The notes beneath the pieces are model-generated. The model made no database searches and was not told the DNA's origin. It saw only the letters and a program-made list of their open reading frames with translations. The position numbers and the translations under genes are program-made. From positions 1,984,001 through 2,048,000 of the forward strand of contig NC_067205.1 of NCBI RefSeq assembly GCF_026262505.1: a stretch of DNA of 64,000 bases, written 5' to 3'. Source of the stretch: Trichomonas vaginalis G3 (taxonomy: Eukaryota > Parabasalia > Trichomonadida > Trichomonadidae). The number at the start of each line of letters is the position of its first letter. Position 1 is the stretch's first letter. Below, piece after piece: positions 38,489-51,135 of the stretch.

Positions 38489-39016
38489 ATGGTAGCTTGG
38501 GCAGCTTTAGGCGCAATGGGAACAAAAGCATTAGCATTTGGAGCAAAAGCACTTGGAGCTTATGACGCAGTAAATAAAATGAGTGGAGGAAGGGTTTCGA
38601 AGACATTAGATGCAAATAAAGGGAAGATTGGAGGCTGGGTTGCAAAGAAGTTAAGATTAAATAAAATAGGGCTCATAAATAAAGCATCCAATTTGGTTGC
38701 GACTGAGTCAGAAAATGCTTTAGGAAAGGACGATGAGTTTGCAAAACACGCAAAAGACTTTAATGACCAGATGAAAGGTGAAACAATGCATTTAAATAGA
38801 GTCGATGGAACTAAAGAAAATGTTTCTTCTCCACCAGTGGTTTATCCATACGGACCTTATGGAATGTATGGAAACCCTTATGAACGACCATTTGACCCAT
38901 TGACTGGTGGAAGTAACTGGTATCATTACGGACGAAGAAGAAAGACAGTCAAGTTGGAGACAGACGTGAAGAAAGCAACTAAAAAGAAACCAAGGAAGAG
39001 AGTTATAAAACAATGA
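38489..39016 (+). CDS. 175-aa Gly/Ala-rich, basic-tailed protein, possible virion core/membrane-active protein
   Basis: ATG at 38489. The N-terminal 35 residues are Ala/Gly-rich and amphipathic (AALGAMGTKALAFGAKALGA), the middle is Pro/Tyr/Gly-rich (YPYGPYGMYGNPYERP), and the C-terminus is strongly basic (KKATKKKPRKRVIKQ). This arrangement recalls adenovirus VI/X-type core and lytic proteins, and its position after the minor capsid gene agrees, but no motif is diagnostic. Its last codons lie in the right TIR. Confidence 0.55.
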   Translation: MVAWAALGAMGTKALAFGAKALGAYDAVNKMSGGRVSKTLDANKGKIGGWVAKKLRLNKIGLINKASNLVATESENALGKDDEFAKHAKDFNDQMKGETMHLNRVDGTKENVSSPPVVYPYGPYGMYGNPYERPFDPLTGGSNWYHYGRRRKTVKLETDVKKATKKKPRKRVIKQ

Positions 39017-39650
39017 ATTCAACAGGGTTAGAAATGAGGTTAGAAAACGTGTTAGATCTAACATTCTAACATAAACATTATTTTTGCGCTATGTTTTCAT
39101 ACGTGTGAGGGTGGTGAGATCATTTATTTTTTATTTTATTTTTTAAAATTATTTTTATTTTATTTGGATGTAATGACAGAACAAAAGCAACTCATACAAA
39201 TCAAAACATATAACAAACATACATTTAAACATTTATTCTTCCTTCCTGAGCATAACATGTTCTTTACACTTCATCCTAGACCAGTTGACTATACACTGAC
39301 TGTTTATAAAGATTGTCATGGTAGTTTTATAAAAACTTATGATGATGAAGGTAAGTTAACAAGACTATGCATTTCAAAACTTGAGAAACTTTATGACTTC
39401 AAGTATGACTACAATAGAGTTAACATTGACGATGAAGATATAGAAGAAAATTTATGAGAACGTTTATTTTTTCATTAGTGAGTTCGTTAGTGAGGTGAAA
39501 TGGTTGGTGGTTTTGTAAACATTTAAGGTTAAGTTAGTGTTGTCGTTTGTGTTGTAAAATATACGTTAACAGTTTTGTAAAGTGTCAAATTCACATATCA
39601 TGGGTAAGTAGGTGCGCAGTGCCACAGTACCCAACTAACCCATACTAACT
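38994..39650. repeat. Right terminal inverted repeat of element D (~657 bp)
   Basis: Reverse complement of 17814-18470, ending CCCATACTAACT at 39650. It includes the second copy of the 94-aa gene and the GTTAG-type GATC cassette at 39025-39075. Confidence 0.9.
39173..39457 (+). CDS. 94-aa TIR-encoded protein, right copy
   Basis: ATG at 39173; identical in visible sequence to the product of 18007-18291. Both copies are transcribed towards the nearest terminus. The presence of a gene in both TIRs means it is always retained when ends recombine. See the left copy for the shared module. Confidence 0.7.
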   Translation: MTEQKQLIQIKTYNKHTFKHLFFLPEHNMFFTLHPRPVDYTLTVYKDCHGSFIKTYDDEGKLTRLCISKLEKLYDFKYDYNRVNIDDEDIEENL

Positions 39651-40117
39651 TGAGTGAATACTTAAATAATTATGGTTATATTGTGCTTAGTTTAAACAAG
39701 AAAATACATTTAAAGCATAGAATTATTGCAGAACAGTGGATTGAAAATCCAAACAATTTGAAAGAAATAGACCATATAAATCATGATAGAACGGACAACA
39801 GAATCTCAAACCTTCGTTGGTGTTCTAGATCTGAAAACAATAGAAATAAAAGCAAGTATGGCGATATAGTTTATGAGTTCGTTGATGAAATATCTGACGA
39901 AGCTGTTGAAATAACAGATTATGGTAAGCATTCGTTTGAGTTCTCCTACTATGTTGAGAATGAAGACGCATTCTATTATTATACAGGTCTTAACTATCGA
40001 AAACTTCATATAAACTTTACAAAAACAGGTGCTGCTTATGTTTGTATGATAGATACAGAAAACAAGAGTGTAATTTTATTCATAAACAAATTCAAACGCT
40101 TGTACGGCTTCATGTAG
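39651..40117 (+). pseudogene. HNH endonuclease gene, 3' part, beyond element D
   Basis: Begins with the TGAGT duplication and continues the gene interrupted at 17813. It carries the HNH core (LKEIDHINHDRTDNRISNLR) and the C-terminal module. See the whole copy at 52371-53075. Confidence 0.85.
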
Positions 40118-40179
40118 GACAAACATTATTTTTCAACACTAACGCCAACACGTAGGACAAACATTCATGACTAACATTA

Positions 40180-41210
40180 CTGTATAAACTTCATCGTATA
40201 TGTTTTGTCGAAACTAAACGTAAATGTTTTGTCATGATTTCTTCGTATATGTTTTGTCATGATTTCATCGTAAATGATTTGTCAAGATTTCATCGTAAAT
40301 GATTTGTCATGACTTCATCGTAAATGTTTTGTCAAACTGCATCGTAAATGTTTTGTCAAACTGCATCGTATATGTTTTGTCATGATTTCATCGTAAATGA
40401 TTTGTCAAACTTCATCGTAAATGCTTCATCGTAAATGATTTGTCAAGGTTTCATCGTAAATGTTTTGTCAAACTGCATCGTATATGTTTTGTCATGACTT
40501 TGTCAAGAATTCATCGTATATGTTTTGTCATGACTTCTTCGTAAATGCTTCATCGTAAATGCTTTGTCATGATTTCATCGTAAATGCTTTGTCAAGGTTT
40601 CATCGTATATGCTTTGTCAAACTGCATCGTAAATGCTTTGTCATGATTTCATCGTAAATGCTTTGTCAAGGTTTCATCGTAAATGCTTTGTCAAAACTTC
40701 ATCGTAAATGCTTTGTCAAAACTTCATCGTAAATGCTTTGTCATGACTTCTTCGTAAACACTTTGTCATGATTTCTTCGTAAATGCTTTGTCATGACTTC
40801 TTCGTAAATGATTTGTCATGATTTCTTCGTAAATGATTTGTCATGATTTCTTCGTAAATGCTTTGTCATGATTTCTTCGTAAATGATTTGTCATGATTTC
40901 TTCGTAAATGATTTGTCATGATTTCTTCGTAAACACTTTGTCAAGGTTTCATCGTATATGTTTTGTCATGACTTCATCGTAAACACTTTGTCAAAACTTC
41001 ATCGTAAATGCTTTGTCATGATTTCTTCGTAAATGCTTTGTCAAGGTTTCATCGTATATGCTTTGTCAAAACTTCATCGTAAATGCTTTGTCAAAACTTC
41101 ATCGTAAATGCTTTGTCAAGGTTTCATCGTAAATGCTTTGTCAAAACTTCATTGTAAATGCTTTGTCAAGGTTTCATCGTATATGCTTTGTCAAAACTTC
41201 ATCGTAAATG
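40180..41210. repeat. ~24-25-bp tandem array, left arm of C, block 1
   Basis: About 42 units of TCGTAAATGYTTTGTCA plus WGATTTCA-type linkers, on the opposite strand to the array of element A. Units vary independently at a handful of positions (AAA/TAT, GCT/GTT/GAT, AAG/ATG/AAA, TTC/TGC). Confidence 0.9.
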
Positions 41211-41214
41211 TTTT

Positions 41215-41800
41215 CAGTGTCACCACGTCACCATGTCACCAGGTTAATTAACTTCTCCTAAAATTACTGACAACATGACATTTTGACAACAATCCAGGAG
41301 GAAGGCATTTATGAATTATTTTTGAAGAACTGAAGGTGTCATCACGTCACTATGTGACGCTCAGTTATGTTTTCATTAATGGTTTCAGGTTATTCAATAA
41401 TTAATTATTTTTGAAGAACTGAAGGTGTCACTATGTCACTATGTGTCACTCGGTTATTTAACTTCTCTGAAAAAAATGAGACAACATGACATTTTGACAA
41501 CAATCCAGGAGGAAGGCATTTATGAATTATTTTTGAATAACTGATAGCGTCACCACGTCACCATGTGTCACCAGGTTAATTAACTTCTTTTAAAATTACT
41601 GACAACATGACATTTTGACAACAGGTACGAAAGGAGGAAGGTATTTATGAATTATTTTTGAAGAACTGAAGGTGCTACCATGTTACCATGTGCTACCATG
41701 TCAATTAACTTCTTTTAAAAATGATGACAACATGACATTTTGACAACAGTTCAGGAGGAAGGCAAAAATAAATTCCAATCATACTTTATAAAGCTTCATT
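41215..41800. repeat. Iteron modules, left arm of C, five copies
   Basis: Modules at about 41218, 41335, 41424, 41547 and 41672 with the constant body ACAACATGACATTTTGACAA and end CAGGAGGAAGG. The first four use GTCACC/GTCACT words, the fifth GCTACC/GTTACC words. The block ends with the TATAAAGCTTCATTTACAAG junction also found in D. Confidence 0.85.
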
Positions 41801-44640
41801 TACAAGTATTTCATCGTATATGCTTTGTCATGACTTCATCGTAAATGCTTTGTCATGACTTCATCGTATATGCTTTGTCAAGGGTTCATTGTATATGTTT
41901 GTCAAGGGTTCATTGTATATGTTTGTCAAGGGTTCATCGTATATGATTTGTCAAGGTTTCATCGTATATGATTTGTCAAGGTTTCATCGTATATGTTTGT
42001 CATGACTTCTTCGTATATGTTTTGTCAAGACTTTGTCAAGACTTCATCGTAAATGTTTTGTCAAGACTTTGTCAAACTTCTTCGTAAATGCTTCATCGTA
42101 AATGCTTTGTCAAGGGTTCATCGTATATGTTTGTCATGACTTCTTCGTATATGTTTTGTCAAGACTTTGTCAAGACTTCATCGTAAATGTTTTGTCATGA
42201 CTTCATCGTAAATGCTTTGTCAAGAATTCATCGTATATGTTTTGTCAAACTGCATCGAAACTAAACGTAAATGATTTGTCAAACTTCTTCGTAAATGCTT
42301 CATCGTAAATGCTTTGTCAAGGGTTCATCGTATATGTTTTGTCAAGATTTCATCGTAAATGTTTTGTCAAGACTTTGTCAAGACTTCTTCGTATATGTTT
42401 TGTCAAGACTTTGTCAAGACTTCATCGTATATGTTTGTCATGATTTCTTCGTAAATGTTTTGTCAAGACTTTGTCAAGACTTTTTCGTATATGTTTTGTC
42501 AAGACTTTGTCAAGACTTCATCGTATATGTTTGTCATGATTTCTTCGTAAATGATTTGTCATGATTTCATCGTAAATGCTTTGTCATGATTTCTTCGTAA
42601 ATACTTTGTCAAGGTTTCTTCGTAATGAGTGTAAATGACCCAAAAATAATGTTTAGGTGAAGAGGTGAGATCTCACCTGTTTTCTCACCTAATTTTTCAC
42701 CCTCATGAATTTGTCAAGGTTTCATCGTATATGTTTTGTCAAGACTTTGTCATGACTTCTTCGTAAATGCTTTGTCAAGATTTCATCGTAAATGTTTTGT
42801 CAAGATTTCATCGTAAATGCTTTGTCATGACTTCTTCGTAAATGTTTTGTCAAGACTTCATCGTAAACTAAACGTAAATGTTTTGTCAAGACTTCATCGT
42901 ATATGTTTTGTCAAGATTTCATCGTAAATGTTTTGTCAAGACTTTGTCAAGACTTCTTCGTATATGTTTTGTCAAGACTTTGTCAAGACTTCATCGTATA
43001 TGTTTGTCATGATTTCTTCGTAAATGATTTGTCATGATTTCATCGTAAATGCTTTGTCATGATTTCTTCGTAAATACTTTGTCAAGGTTTCTTCGTAATG
43101 AGTGTAAATGACCCAAAAATAATGTTTAGGTGAAGAGGTGAGATCTCACCTGTTTTCTCACCTAATTTTTCACCCTCATGAATTTGTCAAGGTTTCATCG
43201 TATATGTTTTGTCAAGACTTTGTCATGACTTCTTCGTAAATGCTTTGTCAAGATTTCATCGTAAATTTTTGTCAAGATTTCATCGTAAATGCTTTGTCAT
43301 GACTTCTTCGTAAATTTTGTCAAGGGTTCATCGTATATGCTTTGTCAAACATAAACGTAAATGATTTGTCAAGATTTCATCGTAAATGCTTCATCGTAAA
43401 TGTTTTGTCAAGATTTCTTCGTATATGATTTGTCAAGATTTCATCGTAAATGTTTTGTCAAGACTTTGTCAAGATTTCATCGTAAATGCTTTGTCATGAC
43501 TTCTTCGTAAATGCTTTGTCATGACTTCTTCGTAAATGTTTTGTCAAGACTTCATCGTAAATGCTTTGTCATGACTTCTTCGTAAATGTTTTGTCAAGAC
43601 TTCATCGTAAACTAAACGTAAATGTTTTGTCAAACTGCATCGTATATGTTTTGTCATGATTTCATCGTAAATGTTTTGTCAAGACTTCATCGTAAATGCT
43701 TCATCGAACTTAAACGTATATGTTTTGTCGAAACTTCATCGTAAATGTTTTGTCATGACTTCATCGTAAACTAAACGTAAATGTTTTGTCAAACTGCATC
43801 GTATATGTTTTGTCATGATTTCATCGTAAATGATTTGTCATGATTTCATCGTAAATGCTTTGTCAAAACTTCATCGTAAATGCTTTGTCAAGGTTTCATC
43901 GTAAATGATTTGTCAAAACTTCATCGTAAATGCTTCATCGAACTTAAACGTATATGTTTTGTCGAAACTTCATCGTATATGTTTTGTCAAGACTTTGTCA
44001 AGACTTCATCGTAAACTAAACGTAAATGTTTTGTCAAACTGCATCGTATATGTTTTGTCATGATTTCATCGTAAATGTTTTGTCAAGACTTCATCGTAAA
44101 TGCTTCATCGAACTTAAACGTATATGTTTTGTCGAAACTTCATCGTAAATGTTTTGTCATGACTTCATCGTAAACTAAACGTAAATGTTTTGTCAAACTG
44201 CATCGTATATGTTTTGTCATGATTTCATCGTAAATGATTTGTCATGATTTCATCGTAAATGCTTTGTCAAAACTTCATCGTAAATGCTTTGTCAAGGTTT
44301 CATCGTAAATGATTTGTCAAAACTTCATCGTAAATGCTTTGTCAAAACTTCATCGAAACTAAACATAAATGCTTTGTCATGATTTCATCGTAAATGCTTT
44401 GTCATGACTTCTTCGTAATGAGTGTAAATGACCAAAAATAATGTTTAGGTGAAGAGGTGAGATCTCACCCGTTTTTTCACCTGTTTTTTCACCCTCATGT
44501 TTTATCATGACTTCTTCGTAAATGATTTGTCATGACTTCATCGTATATGTTTTGTCAAGACTTCATCGTAAATGCTTCATCGAATTTCATCGTAAATGCT
44601 TTGTCATGACTTCTTCGTAATGAGTGTAAATGACCAAAAA
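41801..44640. repeat. ~24-25-bp tandem array, left arm of C, block 2, with GATC cassettes
   Basis: Continues the array. GGTGA-type GATC cassettes occur at about 42655-42705, 43130-43180 and 44447-44495, each following CGTAATGAGTGTAAATGACC. A direct duplication of about 465 bp (42640 region and 43110 region) is visible. Confidence 0.9.
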
Positions 44641-44985
44641 TAATGTTTAGGGTAGATGGTTAGATATAACCCAATAACTACCCTCATTTCATTCTATACA
44701 CAATTTACATCATAGACGATTTAATAGATAAAATATATTTTATGTCTGTAATTAATTAGTTATTAATGTAGCGGATGAACTGCAGAAATATATTTTATCG
44801 TTAATGTTTTCGTAAATATTTTTAGGATACTTTCACCAAATAATGTTTATATCAGATGAAACAGTAAATTTTTATCTATTAAATCGTCTATGATGTAAAT
44901 TGTGTATAGAATGAAATGAGGGTAGTTATTGGTTATATCTAACCATCTACCCTAAACATTATTTTTGGTCATTTACACTCATTAC
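44641..44985. repeat. Centre of the element C palindrome
   Basis: The arms end at 44733 (CATAGACGATTTAATAGATA side) and 44870 (mirror), around a 136-bp non-repeated AT-rich spacer, 44734-44869. The innermost arm sequence carries a GTTAG-type cassette (GGTTAGATATAACC) on each side. No gene. Confidence 0.9.
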
Positions 44986-47900
44986 GAAGAAGTCATGACA
45001 AAGCATTTACGATGAAATTCGATGAAGCATTTACGATGAAGTCTTGACAAAACATATACGATGAAGTCATGACAAATCATTTACGAAGAAGTCATGATAA
45101 AACATGAGGGTGAAAAAACAGGTGAAAAAACGGGTGAGATCTCACCTCTTCACCTAAACATTATTTTTGGTCATTTACACTCATTACGAAGAAGTCATGA
45201 CAAAGCATTTACGATGAAATTCGATGAAGCATTTACGATGAAGTCTTGACAAAACATATACGATGAAGTCATGACAAATCATTTACGAAGAAGTCATGAT
45301 AAAACATGAGGGTGAAAAAACAGGTGAAAAAACGGGTGAGATCTCACCTCTTCACCTAAACATTATTTTTGGTCATTTACACTCATTACGAAGAAGTCAT
45401 GACAAAGCATTTACGATGAAATCATGACAAAGCATTTATGTTTAGTTTCGATGAAGTTTTGACAAAGTGTTTACGTTTATGTTTGACAAAGCATATACGA
45501 TGAAGTTTTGACAAAACATATACGATGAAGTCATGACAAAACATATACGAAGAAGTCATAACAAAGCATTTACGATGAAGTTATGACAAAACATATACGA
45601 TGAAGTTTTGACAAAGCATTTACGATGAAGTTTTGACAAATCATTTACGATGAAGTTTTGACAAATCATTTACGATGAAACCTTGACAAATCATATACGA
45701 TGAAACCTTGACAAATCATATACGATGAACCCTTGACAAACATATACAATGAACCCTTGACAAACATATACAATGAACCCTTGACAAAGCATATACGATG
45801 AAGTCATGACAAAACATATACGAAGAAGTCTTGACAAAGTGTTTACGTTTAAATTCGATGAAGCATTTACGATGAAGTCTTGACAAAGTCTTGACAAAAC
45901 ATATACGATGAAGTCATGACAAAACATATACGAAGAAGTCTTGACAAAGTGTTTACGTTTAAATTCGATGAAGCATTTACGATGAAGTCTTGACAAAATC
46001 TTGACAAAACATATACGATGAAGTTTTGACAAAGCATTTACGATGAAGTTTTGACAAATCATTTACGATGAAACCTTGACAAAGCATTTACGATGAAGTT
46101 ATGACAAAACATATACGATGAAGTCATGACAAATCATTTACGATGAAGTCATGACAAAACATATACGATGAAGTCATGACAAAACATATACGAAGAAGTC
46201 TTGACAAAGTGTTTACGTTTAAATTCGATGAAGCATTTACGATGAAGTCTTGACAAAGTCTTGACAAAACATATACGATGAAGTCATGACAAAACATATA
46301 CGAAGAAGTCTTGACAAAGTGTTTACGTTTAAATTCGATGAAGCATTTACGATGAAGTCTTGACAAAGTCTTGACAAAACATATACGATGAAGTTTTGAC
46401 AAAGCATTTACGATGAAGTTTTGACAAAGCATTTACGATGAAGTTTTGACAAATCATTTACGATGAAACCTTGACAAAGCATTTACGATGAAGTTATGAC
46501 AAAACATATACGATGAAGTCATGACAAAACATATACGAAGAAGTCATGACAAAACATATACGATGAAGTCATGACAAAACATATACGATGAAGTCATGAC
46601 AAAACATATACGAAGAAGTCATGACAAAACATATACGAAGAAGTCTTGACAAAGTGTTTACGTTTAAATTCGATGAAGCATTTACGATGAAGTTATGACA
46701 AAGTCTTGACAAAACATATACGATGAAGTCATGACAAAACATATACGAAGAAGTCTTGACAAAGTGTTTACGTTTAAATTCGATGAAGCATTTACGATGA
46801 AGTCTTGACAAAACATATACGATGAAGTCATGACAAAGCATTTACGATGAAGTTTTGACAAATCATTTACGATGAAACCTTGACAAAGCATTTACGATGA
46901 AGTTTTGACAAAGCATTTACGATGAAATCATGACAAATCATTTACGATGAAATCATGACAAAACATATACGATGCAGTTTGACAAAACATTTACGTTTAG
47001 TTTACGATGAAGTCATGACAAAACATTTACGATGAAGTTTCGACAAAACATATACGTTTAAGTTCGATGAAGCATTTACGATGAAGTCTTGACAAAACAT
47101 TTACGATGAAATCATGACAAAACATATACGATGCAGTTTGACAAAACATTTACGTTTAGTTTACGATGAAGTCTTGACAAAACATTTACGAAGAAGTCAT
47201 GACAAAGCATTTACGATGAAGTCTTGACAAAACATTTACGAAGAAGTCATGACAAAGCATTTACGAAGAAGTCATGACAAAGCATTTACGATGAAATCTT
47301 GACAAAGTCTTGACAAAACATTTACGATGAAATCTTGACAAATCATATACGAAGAAATCTTGACAAAACATTTACGATGAAGCATTTACGATGAAATCTT
47401 GACAAATCATTTACGTTTATGTTTGACAAAGCATATACGATGAACCCTTGACAAAACATTTACGAAGAAGTCATGACAAAGCATTTACGATGAAATCTTG
47501 ACAAAACATTTACGATGAAATCTTGACAAAGCATTTACGAAGAAGTCATGACAAAGTCTTGACAAAACATATACGATGAAACCTTGACAAATTCATGAGG
47601 GTGAAAAATTAGGTGAGAAAACAGGTGAGATCTCACCTCTTCACCTAAACATTATTTTTGGGTCATTTACACTCATTACGAAGAAACCTTGACAAAGTAT
47701 TTACGAAGAAATCATGACAAAGCATTTACGATGAAATCATGACAAATCATTTACGAAGAAATCATGACAAACATATACGATGAAGTCTTGACAAAGTCTT
47801 GACAAAACATATACGAAGAAGTCTTGACAAAGTCTTGACAAAACATTTACGATGAAATCTTGACAAAACATATACGATGAACCCTTGACAAAGCATTTAC

Positions 47901-48350
47901 GATGAAGCATTTACGAAGAAGTTTGACAAATCATTTACGTTTAGTTTCGATGCAGTTTGACAAAACATATACGATGAATTCTTGACAAAGCATTTACGAT
48001 GAAGTCATGACAAAACATTTACGATGAAGTCTTGACAAAGTCTTGACAAAACATATACGAAGAAGTCATGACAAACATATACGATGAACCCTTGACAAAG
48101 CATTTACGATGAAGCATTTACGAAGAAGTTTGACAAAGTCTTGACAAAACATTTACGATGAAGTCATGACAAAACATTTACGATGAAGTCTTGACAAAGT
48201 CTTGACAAAACATATACGAAGAAGTCATGACAAACATATACGATGAACCCTTGACAAATCATATACGATGAAACCTTGACAAACATATACGATGAAACCT
48301 TGACAAAGCATTTACGATGAAGTCATGACAAAGCATATACGATGAAATAC
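44986..48350. repeat. ~24-25-bp tandem array, right arm of C, block 1
   Basis: Mirror of 41801-44640 but longer. A ~200-bp block with the GGTGA cassette is repeated directly at about 45115 and 45325. Long minus-strand frames here (90-123 codons with repeated SRL, FIV, CFVK words) come from the period and are not genes. Confidence 0.9.
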
Positions 48351-48940
48351 TTGTAAATGAAGCTTTATAAAGTATGATTGGAATTTATTTTTGCCTTCCT
48401 CCTGAACTGTTGTCAAAATGTCATGTTGTCATCATTTTTAAAAGAAGTTAATTGACATGGTAGCACATGGTAACATGGTAGCACCTTCAGTTCTTCAAAA
48501 ATAATTCATAAATACCTTCCTCCTTTCGTACCTGTTGTCAAAATGTCATGTTGTCAGTAATTTTAAAAGAAGTTAAATAACCGAGTGACACATGGTGACG
48601 TGGTGACGCTATCAGTTATTCAAAAATAATTCATAAATGCCTTCCTCCTGGATTGTTGTCAAAATGTCATGTTGTCTCATTTTTTTCAGAGAAGTTAAAT
48701 AACCGAGTGACACATAGTGACATAGTGACACCTTCAGTTCTTCAAAAATAATTAATTATTGAATAACCTGAAACCATTAATGAAAACATAACTGAGCGTC
48801 ACATAGTGACGTGGTGACACCTTCAGTTCTTCAAAAATAATTCATAAATGCCTTCCTCCTGGATTGTTGTCAAAATGTCATGTTGTCAGTAATTTTAGGA
48901 GAAGTTAATTAACCTGGTGACATGGTGACGTGGTGACACT
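48351..48940. repeat. Iteron modules, right arm of C, first set (five copies)
   Basis: Mirror of 41215-41800: TTTATAAAGTATGATTGGAA, then modules with CATGGTAGCACCTTCAGTTC words (first) and GTGACGTGGTGACGC / GTGACATAGTGACACC words (others). Confidence 0.85.
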
Positions 48941-50550
48941 GAAAACATTTACGATGAAGTTTTGACAAAGCATATACGATGAAACCTTGACAAAGCATTT
49001 ACAATGAAGTTTTGACAAAGCATATACGATGAAACCTTGACAAAGCATTTACGAAGAAATCATGACAAAGCATTTACGATGAAGTTTTGACAAAGTGTTT
49101 ACGATGAAGTCATGACAAAACATATACGAAGAAATCATGACAAAGCATTTACGATGAAGTTTTGACAAAGTGTTTACGATGAAGTCATGACAAAACATAT
49201 ACGATGAAACCTTGACAAAGTGTTTACGAAGAAATCATGACAAAGTGTTTACGAAGAAATCATGACAAATCATTTACGAAGAAATCATGACAAACATATA
49301 CGAAGAAGTCATGACAAAGCATTTACGATGAAATCATGACAAATCATTTACGATGAAATCATGACAAAACATATACGATGAAACCTTGACAAAGCATTTA
49401 CGATGAAATCATGACAAAGCATTTACGATGAAATCATGACAAATCATTTACGATGAAATCATGACAAAACATATACGATGAAACCTTGACAAAGCATTTA
49501 CGATGAAATCATGACAAAGCATTTACGATGAAACCTTGACAAAGCATTTACGATGAAATCATGACAAAGCATTTACGATGAAATCATGACAAAGCATTTA
49601 CGATGAAGCATTTACGAAGAAGTCATGACAAAACATATACGATGAATTCTTGACAAAGTCATGACAAAACATATACGATGCAGTTTGACAAAACATTTAC
49701 GATGAAACCTTGACAAAGCATTTACGATGAAGCATTTACGATGAAGTTTGACAAATCATTTACGTTTAGTTTCGATGCAGTTTGACAAAACATATACGAT
49801 GAATTCTTGACAAAGCATTTACGATGAAGTCATGACAAAACATTTACGATGAAGTCTTGACAAAGTCTTGACAAAACATATACGAAGAAGTCATGACAAA
49901 CATATACGATGAAACCTTGACAAAACATATACGATGAAACCTTGACAAAGCATTTACGATGAAATCATGACAAAGCATTTACGATGAAACCTTGACAAAG
50001 CATTTACGATGAAATCATGACAAAGCATTTACGATGCAGTTTGACAAAGCATATACGATGAAACCTTGACAAAGCATTTACGATGAAATCATGACAAAGC
50101 ATTTACGATGAAGCATTTACGAAGAAGTCATGACAAAACATATACGATGAATTCTTGACAAAGTCATGACAAAACATATACGATGCAGTTTGACAAAACA
50201 TTTACGATGAAACCTTGACAAAGCATTTACGATGAAGCATTTACGATGAAGTTTGACAAATCATTTACGTTTAGTTTCGATGCAGTTTGACAAAACATAT
50301 ACGATGAATTCTTGACAAAGCATTTACGATGAAGTCATGACAAAACATTTACGATGAAGTCTTGACAAAGTCTTGACAAAACATATACGAAGAAGTCATG
50401 ACAAACATATACGATGAAACCTTGACAAATCATATACGATGAACCCTTGACAAACATATACAATGAACCCTTGACAAAGCATATACGATGAAGTCATGAC
50501 AAAGCATTTACGATGAAGTCATGACAAAGCATATACGATGAAATACTTGT
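48941..50550. repeat. ~24-25-bp tandem array, right arm of C, block 2
   Basis: Units of TTGACAAAGCATTTACGATG and variants between the two iteron sets. It belongs to a ~2.2-kb direct duplication (offset 2196 bp) that is present only in this arm. Confidence 0.9.
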
Positions 50551-51135
50551 AAATGAAGCTTTATAAAGTATGATTGGAATTTATTTTTGCCTTCCTCCTG
50601 AACTGTTGTCAAAATGTCATGTTGTCATCATTTTTAAAAGAAGTTAATTGACATGGTAGCACATGGTAACATGGTAGCACCTTCAGTTCTTCAAAAATAA
50701 TTCATAAATACCTTCCTCCTTTCGTACCTGTTGTCAAAATGTCATGTTGTCAGTAATTTTAAAAGAAGTTAAATAACCGAGTGACACATGGTGACGTGGT
50801 GACGCTATCAGTTATTCAAAAATAATTCATAAATGCCTTCCTCCTGGATTGTTGTCAAAATGTCATGTTGTCTCATTTTTTTCAGAGAAGTTAAATAACC
50901 GAGTGACACATAGTGACATAGTGACACCTTCAGTTCTTCAAAAATAATTAATTATTGAATAACCTGAAACCATTAATGAAAACATAACTGAGCGTCACAT
51001 AGTGACGTGGTGACACCTTCAGTTCTTCAAAAATAATTCATAAATGCCTTCCTCCTGGATTGTTGTCAAAATGTCATGTTGTCAGTAATTTTAGGAGAAG
51101 TTAATTAACCTGGTGACATGGTGACGTGGTGACAC
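50551..51135. repeat. Iteron modules, right arm of C, second set (five copies)
   Basis: Direct copy of 48351-48940, offset 2196 bp, nearly identical. Confidence 0.85.

Larger units (their letters stand above)
17814..39650. mobile_element. Element D: 21.8-kb Polinton-like (virus-like) element, broken, nested in C
   Basis: Ends AGTTAGTATGGGTTAGTTGG and complement, ~657-bp TIRs, 5-bp duplication TGAGT. Gene set in order: TIR-encoded 94-aa protein, 78-aa protein, membrane protein, major capsid protein, small proteins, minor capsid candidate, primase-helicase flanked by iteron modules, KilA-N protein, 124-aa protein, tRNA-like sequence, 321-aa protein, KilA-N protein, integrase, fibre-like gene, minor capsid candidates, packaging ATPase, small virion-type proteins, TIR-encoded 94-aa protein. 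No DNA polymerase B is seen. About half the loci are whole; the primase-helicase, fibre, ATPase and several others are broken, perhaps ten breaks in all. It inserted after C became palindromic, since only one arm is interrupted. Confidence 0.9.

Noticed and set aside
42295-46891. Open frames of 69-123 codons with repeated CFVK, SRL and FIV words inside the ~25-bp arrays
   Set aside because: They follow from the repeat period in frames without stops, change with each unit variant, and occur on whichever strand lacks TAA. No independent evidence of coding.
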